Below are positions 1 to 7,458 of a stretch of 45,258 nucleotides of DNA, piece by piece; the first letter of the stretch is position 1; each line of letters opens with the position of its first letter. The position numbers were made by a program, and so were the translations under genes. This stretch comes from Bacteroidales bacterium UBA1754 (GTDB lineage Bacteria > Bacteroidota > Bacteroidia > Bacteroidales > Paludibacteraceae), in contig DCHK01000011.1 in NCBI GenBank assembly GCA_002315615.1, positions 1 to 45,258 on the forward strand, written 5' to 3'. Below the pieces are notes generated by a model. The model worked only from the letters and a program-made list of their open reading frames with translations. It had not been told where the DNA came from and did no database searches.

Positions 1-40
1 CGAATTAAATGACTATCCCTAAGTAAAATTAAAATAAACG

Positions 41-66
41 AGGGAAGTTATTGCTTCCCTTTTTTT
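41..66 (+). terminator. Rho-independent terminator at window start
   Basis: A perfect 7-bp stem (AGGGAAG at 41-47 with CTTCCCT at 54-60) around a 6-nt loop is followed by six T. It probably ends transcription of a gene left of the window. The recQ start codon lies only 9 nt after the T run, so there is no room for a separate recQ promoter after it. Confidence 0.8.
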
Positions 67-74
67 GACCGAAA

Positions 75-1976
75 TTGAGTGAATTTAGAGATATATTAAA
101 GCAATATTGGGGTTACGATAAATTTCGTCCGTTACAAGAAGATATTATCGAATCTTTTGCACGTGGCAACGATACACTTGGACTTATGCCCACTGGAGGT
201 GGAAAGTCTATTACGTTTCAGGTGCCAGCATTGGCAAAAGAAGGAATTTGCATTGTCATTACACCACTCATTGCGTTGATGAAAGACCAAGTGCAAAACT
301 TACGCGATCGCCGAATTAAGGCGACTGCCGTTTATTCTGGTATGACTCACGAAGAAATAGTCATTGCGCTTGACAATTGCATTTTGGGTGATTATAAATT
401 TTTGTATATTTCTCCTGAGCGAATCAATACGGAATTATTCAAGGCGAAGTTGCTACAAATGAATGTTTCGTATTTGGTGGTAGATGAGTCACATTGTATC
501 TCGCAGTGGGGTTACGATTTTCGTCCCTCGTATTTACATATTGCAGACATTAGGGGAATGATTCCCAATGTGCCTATTCTTGCCGTTACAGCTACAGCTA
601 CGCCCGAGGTTGTTGATGATATTCAAAATCGTTTGCTTTTCAAGAAAAAAAATGTTTTCAAGAAAAGTTTCGAGCGAAAAAATCTTGCGTATATCGTAAA
701 AGAGGCCGATGATAAAAGTCATTTTTTGCTTAAAATTTTGAATAATGTGCAAGGTTGTGCTATTGTATATGTTCGCAATCGAAAAAAAACGAAGGAAATA
801 GCAGAATTTCTAAATCAAAATAATATTACTGCAGATTTTTTTCACGCAGGATTGAGCAATGCCGAAAAAGACTTTAAGCAAAACAATTGGAAAACTGATA
901 AATGTCGTGTGATGGTTTCGACCAACGCTTTCGGTATGGGTATTGATAAACAAGATGTGCGCATTGTGGTGCATATAGATCTGCCCGATTCGCTTGAAGC
1001 GTATTTTCAAGAAGCTGGTCGTGCAGGTCGTGACGAGAAAAAATCTTACGCCGTTTTACTATATTCTAAGGCTGATGAAAGAACCATCAAAAAACGTTAT
1101 TCTGATAATTTCCCTGAAAAAGATACGATAAAAAGTATTTATAATTCATTGGGTAATTTTTTGGATGTGCCGATGGGCGAGGGTGAAAATTGTTCGTATG
1201 AATTTGATATTGGAAAATTTTGCGCGGCTTTTCATTATTCAATTTTGCAGACTCATAGCGCACTTAAAATTTTGCAACAAGCGGAATATATTGAATATAG
1301 CGAAGATACTGATGTTCCATCGAGGTTTATGTTTACCACGCAGCGCGACGAACTCTATAATGTGAAGAGTCCGACGGAAACTTACGAGCGATTGATTAAC
1401 TTATTGTTGCGAAAGTATTGTGGCACATTTTCTGACTTTACCATTTTCAACGAAGATGAGATGTGTAGAGATATGCGACTTGATAGAGATTCGCTTTATC
1501 ATCATTTGTTGTATCTCTCAAAAATGGGAATTATTCGTTATGTGCCAGGCGGAATTAAAACTCTTGTGCGATACACGCAGGTGCGACGTGAAAAAATTAC
1601 TATTTCAAAAGAGATTTTTGAGGACCGTCGCGAACGCTATCAAGCACGCATACAAAGTGTATTGAATTATGCAAATAGCAATACAATTTGCCGAAGCAGA
1701 ATGTTGCTCGACTATTTTGGTGACAATAAAGCAGAAAATTGCGGTTGTTGCGATGTGTGTCTGCAAAAGAAAAAACAGCAATTGTCGAATAGTGAATTTG
1801 ACGAAAATCAACAAGCAGTAATCAATTACCTCAAAACCAAAACGATGTCTCTGCGTGAATTGGTTGATAAATTTCCTTCAGATAGAGAAGAAAAAGTTTT
1901 GAAAACTATTCGATTTTTACTTGATAACGGCAATATTGCCTACAATGCAATAAATCAGTTGGAAGTAAGGAAATAA
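75..1976 (+). CDS. recQ: RecQ family ATP-dependent DNA helicase
   Basis: A 3'-5' superfamily 2 DNA helicase that should unwind forked and recombination intermediates during repair. Residues 38-45 are the Walker A motif (MPTGGGKS), 137-140 are DESH in place of the usual DEAH, and 312-320 are motif VI (QEAGRAGRD). A zinc cluster of the RecQ type is formed by C539, C556, C559 and C562. There is no obvious C-terminal HRDC domain. The protein has 633 residues. The zinc cluster sits about 200 residues after the helicase core, later than in E. coli RecQ where it follows the core directly; a helical/winged region (about 340-535) lies between. The start is a TTG at 75, chosen because the N-terminal sequence reads directly into the family's conserved N-terminus. 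The gene converges on pssA with a 10-nt gap. Confidence 0.93.
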   Translation: MSEFRDILKQYWGYDKFRPLQEDIIESFARGNDTLGLMPTGGGKSITFQVPALAKEGICIVITPLIALMKDQVQNLRDRRIKATAVYSGMTHEEIVIALDNCILGDYKFLYISPERINTELFKAKLLQMNVSYLVVDESHCISQWGYDFRPSYLHIADIRGMIPNVPILAVTATATPEVVDDIQNRLLFKKKNVFKKSFERKNLAYIVKEADDKSHFLLKILNNVQGCAIVYVRNRKKTKEIAEFLNQNNITADFFHAGLSNAEKDFKQNNWKTDKCRVMVSTNAFGMGIDKQDVRIVVHIDLPDSLEAYFQEAGRAGRDEKKSYAVLLYSKADERTIKKRYSDNFPEKDTIKSIYNSLGNFLDVPMGEGENCSYEFDIGKFCAAFHYSILQTHSALKILQQAEYIEYSEDTDVPSRFMFTTQRDELYNVKSPTETYERLINLLLRKYCGTFSDFTIFNEDEMCRDMRLDRDSLYHHLLYLSKMGIIRYVPGGIKTLVRYTQVRREKITISKEIFEDRRERYQARIQSVLNYANSNTICRSRMLLDYFGDNKAENCGCCDVCLQKKKQQLSNSEFDENQQAVINYLKTKTMSLRELVDKFPSDREEKVLKTIRFLLDNGNIAYNAINQLEVRK

Positions 1977-1986
1977 AAGTGAATTA

Positions 1987-2709
1987 TTATTCTTGCTTAT
2001 TCTCTGGTTTCTTTACGATTAACATTATTGCCGAAGCCATAATGTAAAGCATAATGATGAAGTGAAATACGTTCAGTCCTTTCCACAAAAGAAGTAAAGC
2101 CGAAATGGCAATGAATGTGTATCTTATTTCGTTTCCTTGCCAACCATAATGTTTGAATTTGAGTGCAAACATTGGGAATTCTGCAACCAATAAGAATGAG
2201 AAGAATGCTACGAGCAATATTAGAATTAGTCCGTGATTGTAGAAAAATGATGGTTGTGAGGCTGCCATTGATGCAAAGAAAATGCTACACGCTGGCGTTG
2301 GCAATCCTACGAAAGACGTTGTTTGACGTGTATCGTTGTTGAATTTTGCCAAACGTAGTGCCGAAAATACAGGAATGATAAATGCTACAATTGCGATATA
2401 TCTTTGGTAATTGCTCAATAAATCTGGGAGTGCTACATCTTGTAACAACGAATACAATATTACTCCTGGTGCGACACCGAAACTTACGCAATCAGAGAGC
2501 GAATCGAGGTCTTTGCCGATAGGTGATTGTACTTTCAGTAGTCGTGCTGTGAAACCATCGAAAAAATCGCAAATAGCGGCAAAATAAATAAAGTATGCCG
2601 ACCATGCAAAATTGTGGCGAAATGCCATAACGCAAGCCAAACAACCAAAAAATAGATTTCCACAAGTTATTGCATTTGGAATATATGATTTGATGTTGAA
2701 CTTTGCCAT
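1987..2709 (-). CDS. pssA: CDP-diacylglycerol--serine O-phosphatidyltransferase
   Basis: Makes phosphatidylserine from CDP-diacylglycerol and serine in the inner membrane, the first committed step to phosphatidylethanolamine. The complete CDP-alcohol phosphatidyltransferase signature is visible: D48, D51-G52, A55-R56, then G65, D69 and D73. The remainder is a series of hydrophobic membrane segments. It is 240 residues, normal for the Bacteroidota enzyme. Its start lies 5 nt after the psd stop, so the two are surely cotranscribed and act in sequence, with Psd decarboxylating the PssA product. Confidence 0.95.
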   Translation of the reverse strand: MAKFNIKSYIPNAITCGNLFFGCLACVMAFRHNFAWSAYFIYFAAICDFFDGFTARLLKVQSPIGKDLDSLSDCVSFGVAPGVILYSLLQDVALPDLLSNYQRYIAIVAFIIPVFSALRLAKFNNDTRQTTSFVGLPTPACSIFFASMAASQPSFFYNHGLILILLVAFFSFLLVAEFPMFALKFKHYGWQGNEIRYTFIAISALLLLWKGLNVFHFIIMLYIMASAIMLIVKKPENKQE

Positions 2710-2714
2710 AGTAG

Positions 2715-3371
2715 TTATGATTTTAGACGTGCAATTGGGGTAACGTTGCCTCTCGTTTTTTGTTTTAGCGAAACTAAAATTTCGCTATCCATCGGCAGAA
2801 ATACATCCATTCGTGAACCGAATTTTATAAAACCGATTTCGTCATTGGTGGTGTATTCTTTGCCTATGTTTGCGTATGTAACTATTCGTTGTGCCAATGC
2901 TCCAGCAATTTGGCGGACAAGAATGCGTGTGTTGCTCTCGGTTTCTACAATAATGCTTGAACGCTCGTTTTCGGTACTCGATTTTGGCAAGTGTGCCGAC
3001 ATAAAACGACCGTTTTGGTGTGTGTAGTAAGTAACTTTTCCTGAAATAGGATACCAATTGGCGTGTACATTGAATATGCTCATAAAAATTGAAATTTGGA
3101 TTCTCTTTTCGTGAAGCACTTCATTTTCGTCGGTCGGTTCAATTACTACCACAGTTCCGTCGCAAGGGGCAATAACCAAATTTGGGTCATCAACTTTCAG
3201 GTATCTTTTTGGACGGCGGAAAAAATTGAAGAAAAATAAGAATACAACTACAGAAACAATGACAAACACTTTCAACGCTTGGTCGTAAATTCCATAAACG
3301 AACAAATTTATAACCAATAAAATAAGTAATATTTTTAGTAGGAATAAGCGTCCTTCTTTGTGTATTGTCAT
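2715..3371 (-). CDS. psd: Phosphatidylserine decarboxylase proenzyme (short type)
   Basis: Converts phosphatidylserine to phosphatidylethanolamine using a pyruvoyl group made by self-cleavage. Two hydrophobic segments (about 12-28 and 34-50) anchor the N-terminus. The self-cleavage site is G185-S186 in the context KFGSRMD, and the conserved HANWYP segment is at 103-108. At 218 residues it is the short PSD-A form common in Bacteroidota. It is followed by pssA after 5 nt. A -7 element reading TACTTTTG on the minus strand (plus positions 3395-3402) lies 24 nt upstream of the ATG, so psd-pssA may have their own promoter apart from cdsA. Confidence 0.94.
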   Translation of the reverse strand: MTIHKEGRLFLLKILLILLVINLFVYGIYDQALKVFVIVSVVVFLFFFNFFRRPKRYLKVDDPNLVIAPCDGTVVVIEPTDENEVLHEKRIQISIFMSIFNVHANWYPISGKVTYYTHQNGRFMSAHLPKSSTENERSSIIVETESNTRILVRQIAGALAQRIVTYANIGKEYTTNDEIGFIKFGSRMDVFLPMDSEILVSLKQKTRGNVTPIARLKS

Positions 3372-3394
3372 ATAAGGTATGATTATTTATTCTA

Positions 3395-3402
3395 CAAAAG
3401 TA
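3395..3402 (-). promoter_or_regulatory. Possible psd promoter, -7 element
   Basis: The minus strand reads TACTTTTG, matching the Bacteroidota TAnnTTTG box, 24 nt upstream of the psd ATG. No TTTG is found at the expected -33 distance, so only half of the promoter is supported. Confidence 0.4.
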
Positions 3403-3429
3403 ATGATTTTCAGTTTAGTTTAATAAAAA

Positions 3430-4263
3430 TCAATGTAAAATTGCACAAAAAATAAATATTATTGGTGCGGCAAGCATAAAACTATCGAATCTATCGAGTA
3501 TGCCACCGTGTCCAGGTAAAATATTTCCAGAGTCTTTCACACCAACGCTACGTTTAATAAGTGATTCCATCAAATCGCCAAGTGTGCCGAAAATAACCAC
3601 TAAAGTTGAGAAGATTAACCAATAAATCCAGTCTTTCTCGAAAATGTATGGGAATACGATAGTGCTGATTGCGATAGTGAAAAATGCACCACCAACGAAA
3701 CCTTCCCATGTTTTTTTGGGCGAAATACGTTCGAAAAATTTATGTTTCCCAAACGAAAATCCACAAAGATAGGCGCAAGTATCGTTCAACCAAATGGCGA
3801 AAAACAACGCATAGAGTATTTTATAATTGTATTCAAAATAAGAATTTATGTAAGGTAATAATATGGCTAAAACCCAAGGCCAAACAAAAAATATTTGTCC
3901 CATAACGAGATACGCCCAATTCTTTAAAGCATTTCCTTTGTTTCTGAATAATTCAAAGATAATAAGAAAGAAGAAAAATGCGATAATTATACTTATTGCG
4001 TAAATAGAAAAATCAAGTATATAATAATTGTGATATAGTATTGTGGTGATTTCTGAAATCAACAGTAACGATGCAAAAACTAAACCTCCAATTTTATTTA
4101 CATGGCTATCTTGGTCGTTTCTAGTAATGTTGTAAAATTCATTCGCTGCCAAAATTGCCAACAATCCAAATAGTAAGGCGCAAGAAACGGGGTGTAAGAT
4201 GGCGGTAAGTAGTACTGCTACAAAAATGACGCCAGTTATTGTTCTTTTCCAAAAATTACTCAT
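3430..4263 (-). CDS. cdsA: Phosphatidate cytidylyltransferase
   Basis: Makes CDP-diacylglycerol from phosphatidate and CTP, the precursor used by PssA two genes downstream. The protein is 277 residues with about seven or eight hydrophobic segments. The C-terminal CdsA signature is clear, running from SLIKRS through KDSG to PGHGGILDRFDS. It begins 4 nt after the LUD gene, in an apparent operon with rsfS and ftsH. Confidence 0.95.
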   Translation of the reverse strand: MSNFWKRTITGVIFVAVLLTAILHPVSCALLFGLLAILAANEFYNITRNDQDSHVNKIGGLVFASLLLISEITTILYHNYYILDFSIYAISIIIAFFFFLIIFELFRNKGNALKNWAYLVMGQIFFVWPWVLAILLPYINSYFEYNYKILYALFFAIWLNDTCAYLCGFSFGKHKFFERISPKKTWEGFVGGAFFTIAISTIVFPYIFEKDWIYWLIFSTLVVIFGTLGDLMESLIKRSVGVKDSGNILPGHGGILDRFDSFMLAAPIIFIFCAILH

Positions 4264-4267
4264 AATA

Positions 4268-4915
4268 TTATGCGTTTAAGTCAATAAATACCCAAATGTC
4301 TTTTGGACCGTGAGCACCAAGTACAAGTGTTTTTTCGATGTCGGAAGTGCGACTCGGACCTGTTACATTTGTTATGGTCGATGGTAAAATTTCGTAGCGT
4401 TCGCGCATACCTTTCAAAGCATCTGCTACGTATGGTACAATTTGTGATTTTTTTGCTAACACTACGTGTATGGGTGGGAAAACATTCATTTGTCTGCCTG
4501 ATGGCGATGCGGCAGAAACCATAACACTACCTGTGCGTGCCACTAAAAATTCACATCGTGTGATGCCCATTTGCATATCGGTGAAATCTTCTTTAGCGCC
4601 GGTGTGTGCTATGCCGTTTTCGTCAAGTTGTTTGGCGATAGATTCGTCTTTGCAGAAAATGGAATTGATATTTTTCTCCACCATCAATTCTTTTATTTTT
4701 GCAAAAACGTCTTTTTCGTTTTCGCAAAGAATGCTGTTGCCACTCACGTTTTTTAGTTCGTTCACAAAGCATTCTTCAAGTGATGGCTCAATTTCTTTGT
4801 AAATATTCTTTTCCCAATTTGGCTCAGGATAATTGAATGTGCGACCTTTTTTTGCTGTCGCAATTCTTCCTAATATCTCTTCGCGCGAAGCGTTACTCTT
4901 TTCCTTCGTTGTCAT
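4268..4915 (-). CDS. LUD domain protein (LutC/YkgG-like)
   Basis: A 215-residue protein whose C-terminal two thirds matches the LUD (LutC/YkgG) fold, including the segment GITRCEFLVARTGSVMVSA and a GPSRTSDIE motif near the C-terminus. LUD proteins of the LutABC type take part in lactate oxidation together with two iron-sulfur partners, LutA and LutB. Neither partner is present here. The gene overlaps the end of ftsH by 23 nt and precedes cdsA by 4 nt, so it is translationally coupled to a protease and a phospholipid gene. The family is well supported. A role in lactate use is not, and the real function is open. Confidence 0.85.
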   Translation of the reverse strand: MTTKEKSNASREEILGRIATAKKGRTFNYPEPNWEKNIYKEIEPSLEECFVNELKNVSGNSILCENEKDVFAKIKELMVEKNINSIFCKDESIAKQLDENGIAHTGAKEDFTDMQMGITRCEFLVARTGSVMVSAASPSGRQMNVFPPIHVVLAKKSQIVPYVADALKGMRERYEILPSTITNVTGPSRTSDIEKTLVLGAHGPKDIWVFIDLNA

Positions 4916-6914
4916 TCTCTTTTTCTTGTGTGTTGTTATCTTCCGAAATGGTTTGCTCTGTTTTGTTTTCGGATGTTTCGCTTTTCTCAGTTTCGTTTAC
5001 TTCTTTTTTCGCTTCTTCTTTCAACTCGTCTGCACGAGATGTCCACGGACGTTTGCCAAAAATATTTTCAAGGTCGTCGGCAAAAATCACTTCTCGTTCA
5101 ACCAATAAATCGGCTAATTTATTATGACCTTCGGCAAATTCTTTCAGTAATTTTTTGGCACGTTCGTATTGCTCGTCAATAATTTTTTGCACTTCGCTAT
5201 CGATTGTTTCGGCAGTTCTGTCGCTGTATGGTTTTGAAAAACCATAATCGTAATTGCCAGTTGAATCGTAGTAACTGATATTTGTGAGTTTGTCGCTCAT
5301 TCCGTAGTAAGAAACAATGGCGTATGCTTGTTTTGTTACTCGCTCAAGGTCGTTGAGTGCGCCAGTAGAAACTTCGCCAAAGAATACTTCTTCGGCAGCA
5401 CGTCCGCCAAGGGTAGAACACATCTCGTCGAGCATTTGTTCTTTGGTGGTCAATTGACGTTCTTCGGGCAAATACCAAGCGGCACCAAGTGCTTTGCCTC
5501 GTGGCACGATGGTAACTTTTACCAAAGGGTTGGCATATTGTAGTTTCCAACTGATAGTTGCGTGTCCAGCCTCGTGATACGCAATAGATTTTTTCTCTTT
5601 TTCGGTAATGATTTTTGTTTTCTTCTCAAGTCCACCGATAATTCTATCTACAGCATCAAGAAAATCGTCTTTTTGTACAGTTTTCTTGTCTTTTCGAGCA
5701 GCAATCAATGCGGCTTCGTTGCACACGTTGGCAATGTCTGCACCCGAAAAACCAGGAGTCTGTTTCGAAAGGAAGTCGATGCTTACGCTATCATCAATTT
5801 TAATCTTTTTCAAATGTACTTTGAAAATTTCTTCTCTTTCGTGTACATCGGGTAATTCTACTTGAATTTGACGGTCGAAACGTCCTGCACGTAGCAATGC
5901 TTTGTCCAAAATGTCGGCACGGTTTGTTGCTGCCAAAATGATGATGCCACTATTTGTGCTGAATCCGTCCATTTCGGTAAGCAATTGGTTGAGTGTGTTT
6001 TCTCGTTCGTCGTTTCCTCCCATATTCGGGTTGCGACCTCTGGCACGACCTACGGCATCAATTTCGTCGATGAAAATAATACAAGGCGATTTTTCTTTTG
6101 CTTGGCGAAAAAGATCGCGAACGCGCGAAGCACCCACGCCTACGAACATTTCGACAAAGTCTGAACCCGACATTGAGAAAAATGGAACATCGGCTTCGCC
6201 AGCAACGGCTTTTGCCAAGAGTGTTTTACCTGTTCCCGGAGGGCCTACAAGCAAAGCACCTTTTGGAATTTTTCCTCCCAATTCGGTGTATCGTTTAGGA
6301 TTTTTAAGGAAAGAAACAATTTCTTCTACTTCTTGTTTTGCGCCTGCCAATCCAGCCACATCTTTGAAAGTGATTTTATCTTTGTCTTTATTTCCTTTTT
6401 CTGTGATTTGTGCTTTTGAACGACCCACATTGAAAATGCCACCACCGCCTGCACCGCCCGACATTCTTTTCATTAAGAAAATCCACAATGCAATAAAGAA
6501 AACCAACGGCAGAATATTCCACAAGAGATTTGAGAAATAGTCTTTTTCCTCAACATATCTGACGTCTCCAATGAACTGTTTGTTCTCTTTTGACTTGTCA
6601 ATGTATTCGTCGAATTTATCGGTCGATGGAATGTGTGATTCTACAAAAGGTTCTTCGGCGTGTTTTTCTGCTTTGTCGCCGTAAACTTCATTCATTGCTT
6701 CTTTTTTGATATATGCTCTAGCAATGTCTTTGTTTGAAACGACAACGATTTTTTCTATATATCCTTTGCTAACGTATTGCTGAAATTCGGAATAACTGAC
6801 TTCTTTTGCGTCTTCGGAAGGTGAAAAGAAATACATCGAGAGCAGTGCAACTGCGATAATTGCGTATAACCACTCAATGTTTATGTTAAATTTTGGTTTC
6901 TTGTTCTTGTCCAT
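4893..6914 (-). CDS. ftsH: ATP-dependent zinc metalloprotease FtsH
   Basis: A hexameric membrane AAA+ protease that degrades misfolded membrane proteins and regulated substrates. Domains in order: TM1 (about 14-30), an extracytoplasmic domain (31-125), TM2 (about 130-148), and an AAA module with Walker A GPPGTGKT (224-231) and Walker B FIDEID (281-286). The second region of homology, ending in RAGRFDRQ, reaches about 349. The zinc site HEAGH is at 447-451. The last 40 residues are an acidic, disordered Glu/Asn-rich tail. The protein has 673 residues. It starts 7 nt after rsfS and overlaps the LUD gene. Confidence 0.97.
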   Translation of the reverse strand: MDKNKKPKFNINIEWLYAIIAVALLSMYFFSPSEDAKEVSYSEFQQYVSKGYIEKIVVVSNKDIARAYIKKEAMNEVYGDKAEKHAEEPFVESHIPSTDKFDEYIDKSKENKQFIGDVRYVEEKDYFSNLLWNILPLVFFIALWIFLMKRMSGGAGGGGIFNVGRSKAQITEKGNKDKDKITFKDVAGLAGAKQEVEEIVSFLKNPKRYTELGGKIPKGALLVGPPGTGKTLLAKAVAGEADVPFFSMSGSDFVEMFVGVGASRVRDLFRQAKEKSPCIIFIDEIDAVGRARGRNPNMGGNDERENTLNQLLTEMDGFSTNSGIIILAATNRADILDKALLRAGRFDRQIQVELPDVHEREEIFKVHLKKIKIDDSVSIDFLSKQTPGFSGADIANVCNEAALIAARKDKKTVQKDDFLDAVDRIIGGLEKKTKIITEKEKKSIAYHEAGHATISWKLQYANPLVKVTIVPRGKALGAAWYLPEERQLTTKEQMLDEMCSTLGGRAAEEVFFGEVSTGALNDLERVTKQAYAIVSYYGMSDKLTNISYYDSTGNYDYGFSKPYSDRTAETIDSEVQKIIDEQYERAKKLLKEFAEGHNKLADLLVEREVIFADDLENIFGKRPWTSRADELKEEAKKEVNETEKSETSENKTEQTISEDNNTQEKENDNEGKE

Positions 6915-6921
6915 TTTTTTA

Positions 6922-7290
6922 TCAATCTAAATCTTCAATTTCAGTAATTTTAGCATCAGACCACAAACTCTCGAGGTTGTAAAATTGGCGTGCTTGACGT
7001 TGGAAAATATGCACCAAAACATTTCCGTAATCGTACACAATCCATTCGGCATTGTCGTATCCATCAAAAGCAAAAGGTTTAATGTGGTCGTTATCGAAAA
7101 GATAATCGTAAACAGAGTCGGCAATAGAAGATACGTGTGTGTTCGAGTCGCCTTCGCACACGATGAAATGGTCGTAAATCACGCCATCAATTTTGCTTAA
7201 ATCAATGCAAGTAATGTGTTTTCCTTTGCGTTCTTGAATTCCTTCTATAATTTTTTTTATTAGCGTTTTGTCGCTGATAGTTTTATCCAT
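6922..7290 (-). CDS. rsfS: Ribosome silencing factor RsfS
   Basis: A 122-residue RsfS/Iojap protein that binds ribosomal protein L14 and blocks joining of the subunits when nutrients are scarce. The conserved core is visible: HFIVCEGDS, then EWIVYDYGNVLVHIF and YNLESLW. I place the start at the ATG at 7290 (MDKTISDK). The reading frame stays open to 7392, but that extension is hydrophobic, unlike the family, and crosses the likely promoter. It is the first gene of a minus-strand operon with ftsH, and is divergent from yidC. Confidence 0.93.
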   Translation of the reverse strand: MDKTISDKTLIKKIIEGIQERKGKHITCIDLSKIDGVIYDHFIVCEGDSNTHVSSIADSVYDYLFDNDHIKPFAFDGYDNAEWIVYDYGNVLVHIFQRQARQFYNLESLWSDAKITEIEDLD

Positions 7291-7315
7291 AAAAAACGTG
7301 TTTTGTATTAAACTG

Positions 7316-7323
7316 CAAATATA
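7316..7323 (-). promoter_or_regulatory. Promoter -7 element for rsfS-ftsH operon
   Basis: The minus strand reads TATATTTG, an exact TAnnTTTG box, 26 nt upstream of the rsfS ATG. The -33 element is not recognisable at the usual 19-20 nt distance. Confidence 0.5.
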
Positions 7324-7348
7324 CAAGAAAATGTTGAATAAATAATTT

Positions 7349-7377
7349 TTTGCAAACCGAAAGTTTGCGTTTGCAAA
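7349..7377. promoter_or_regulatory. Twin TTTGCAAA palindromes in rsfS/yidC divergent gap
   Basis: Two identical palindromes TTTGCAAA occur at 7349-7356 and 7370-7377, 21 bp apart, about two helical turns. Between them, GCAAAC (7352-7357) and GTTTGC (7363-7368) form a further inverted repeat. The block lies between the two divergent promoter elements and could be an operator. No regulator is identified. Confidence 0.35.
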
Positions 7378-7393
7378 ATTGTAAAAAATCATT

Positions 7394-7423
7394 TTTGTAA
7401 TTGCAAATAAACGTGTAATTTTG
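7394..7423 (+). promoter_or_regulatory. Promoter for yidC
   Basis: TTTG at 7394-7397, an 18-nt spacer and TAATTTTG at 7416-7423 fit the Bacteroidota -33/-7 promoter. The predicted RNA start is near 7430, giving a leader of about 30 nt. An AGGAG at 7434-7438 is too far from the ATG (7459) to act as a normal ribosome-binding site. Confidence 0.6.
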
Positions 7424-7458
7424 CAACTTTATTAGGAGTAACAAATTTTAAGATATAA

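Noticed and set aside
5902..6540. 212-codon open frame opposite ftsH
   Set aside because: Ser/Pro-rich antisense of the conserved AAA domain, with no recognisable domain.
7291..7392. 34-codon N-terminal extension of rsfS
   Set aside because: Hydrophobic and not found in the family. It crosses the -7 promoter element at 7316-7323.
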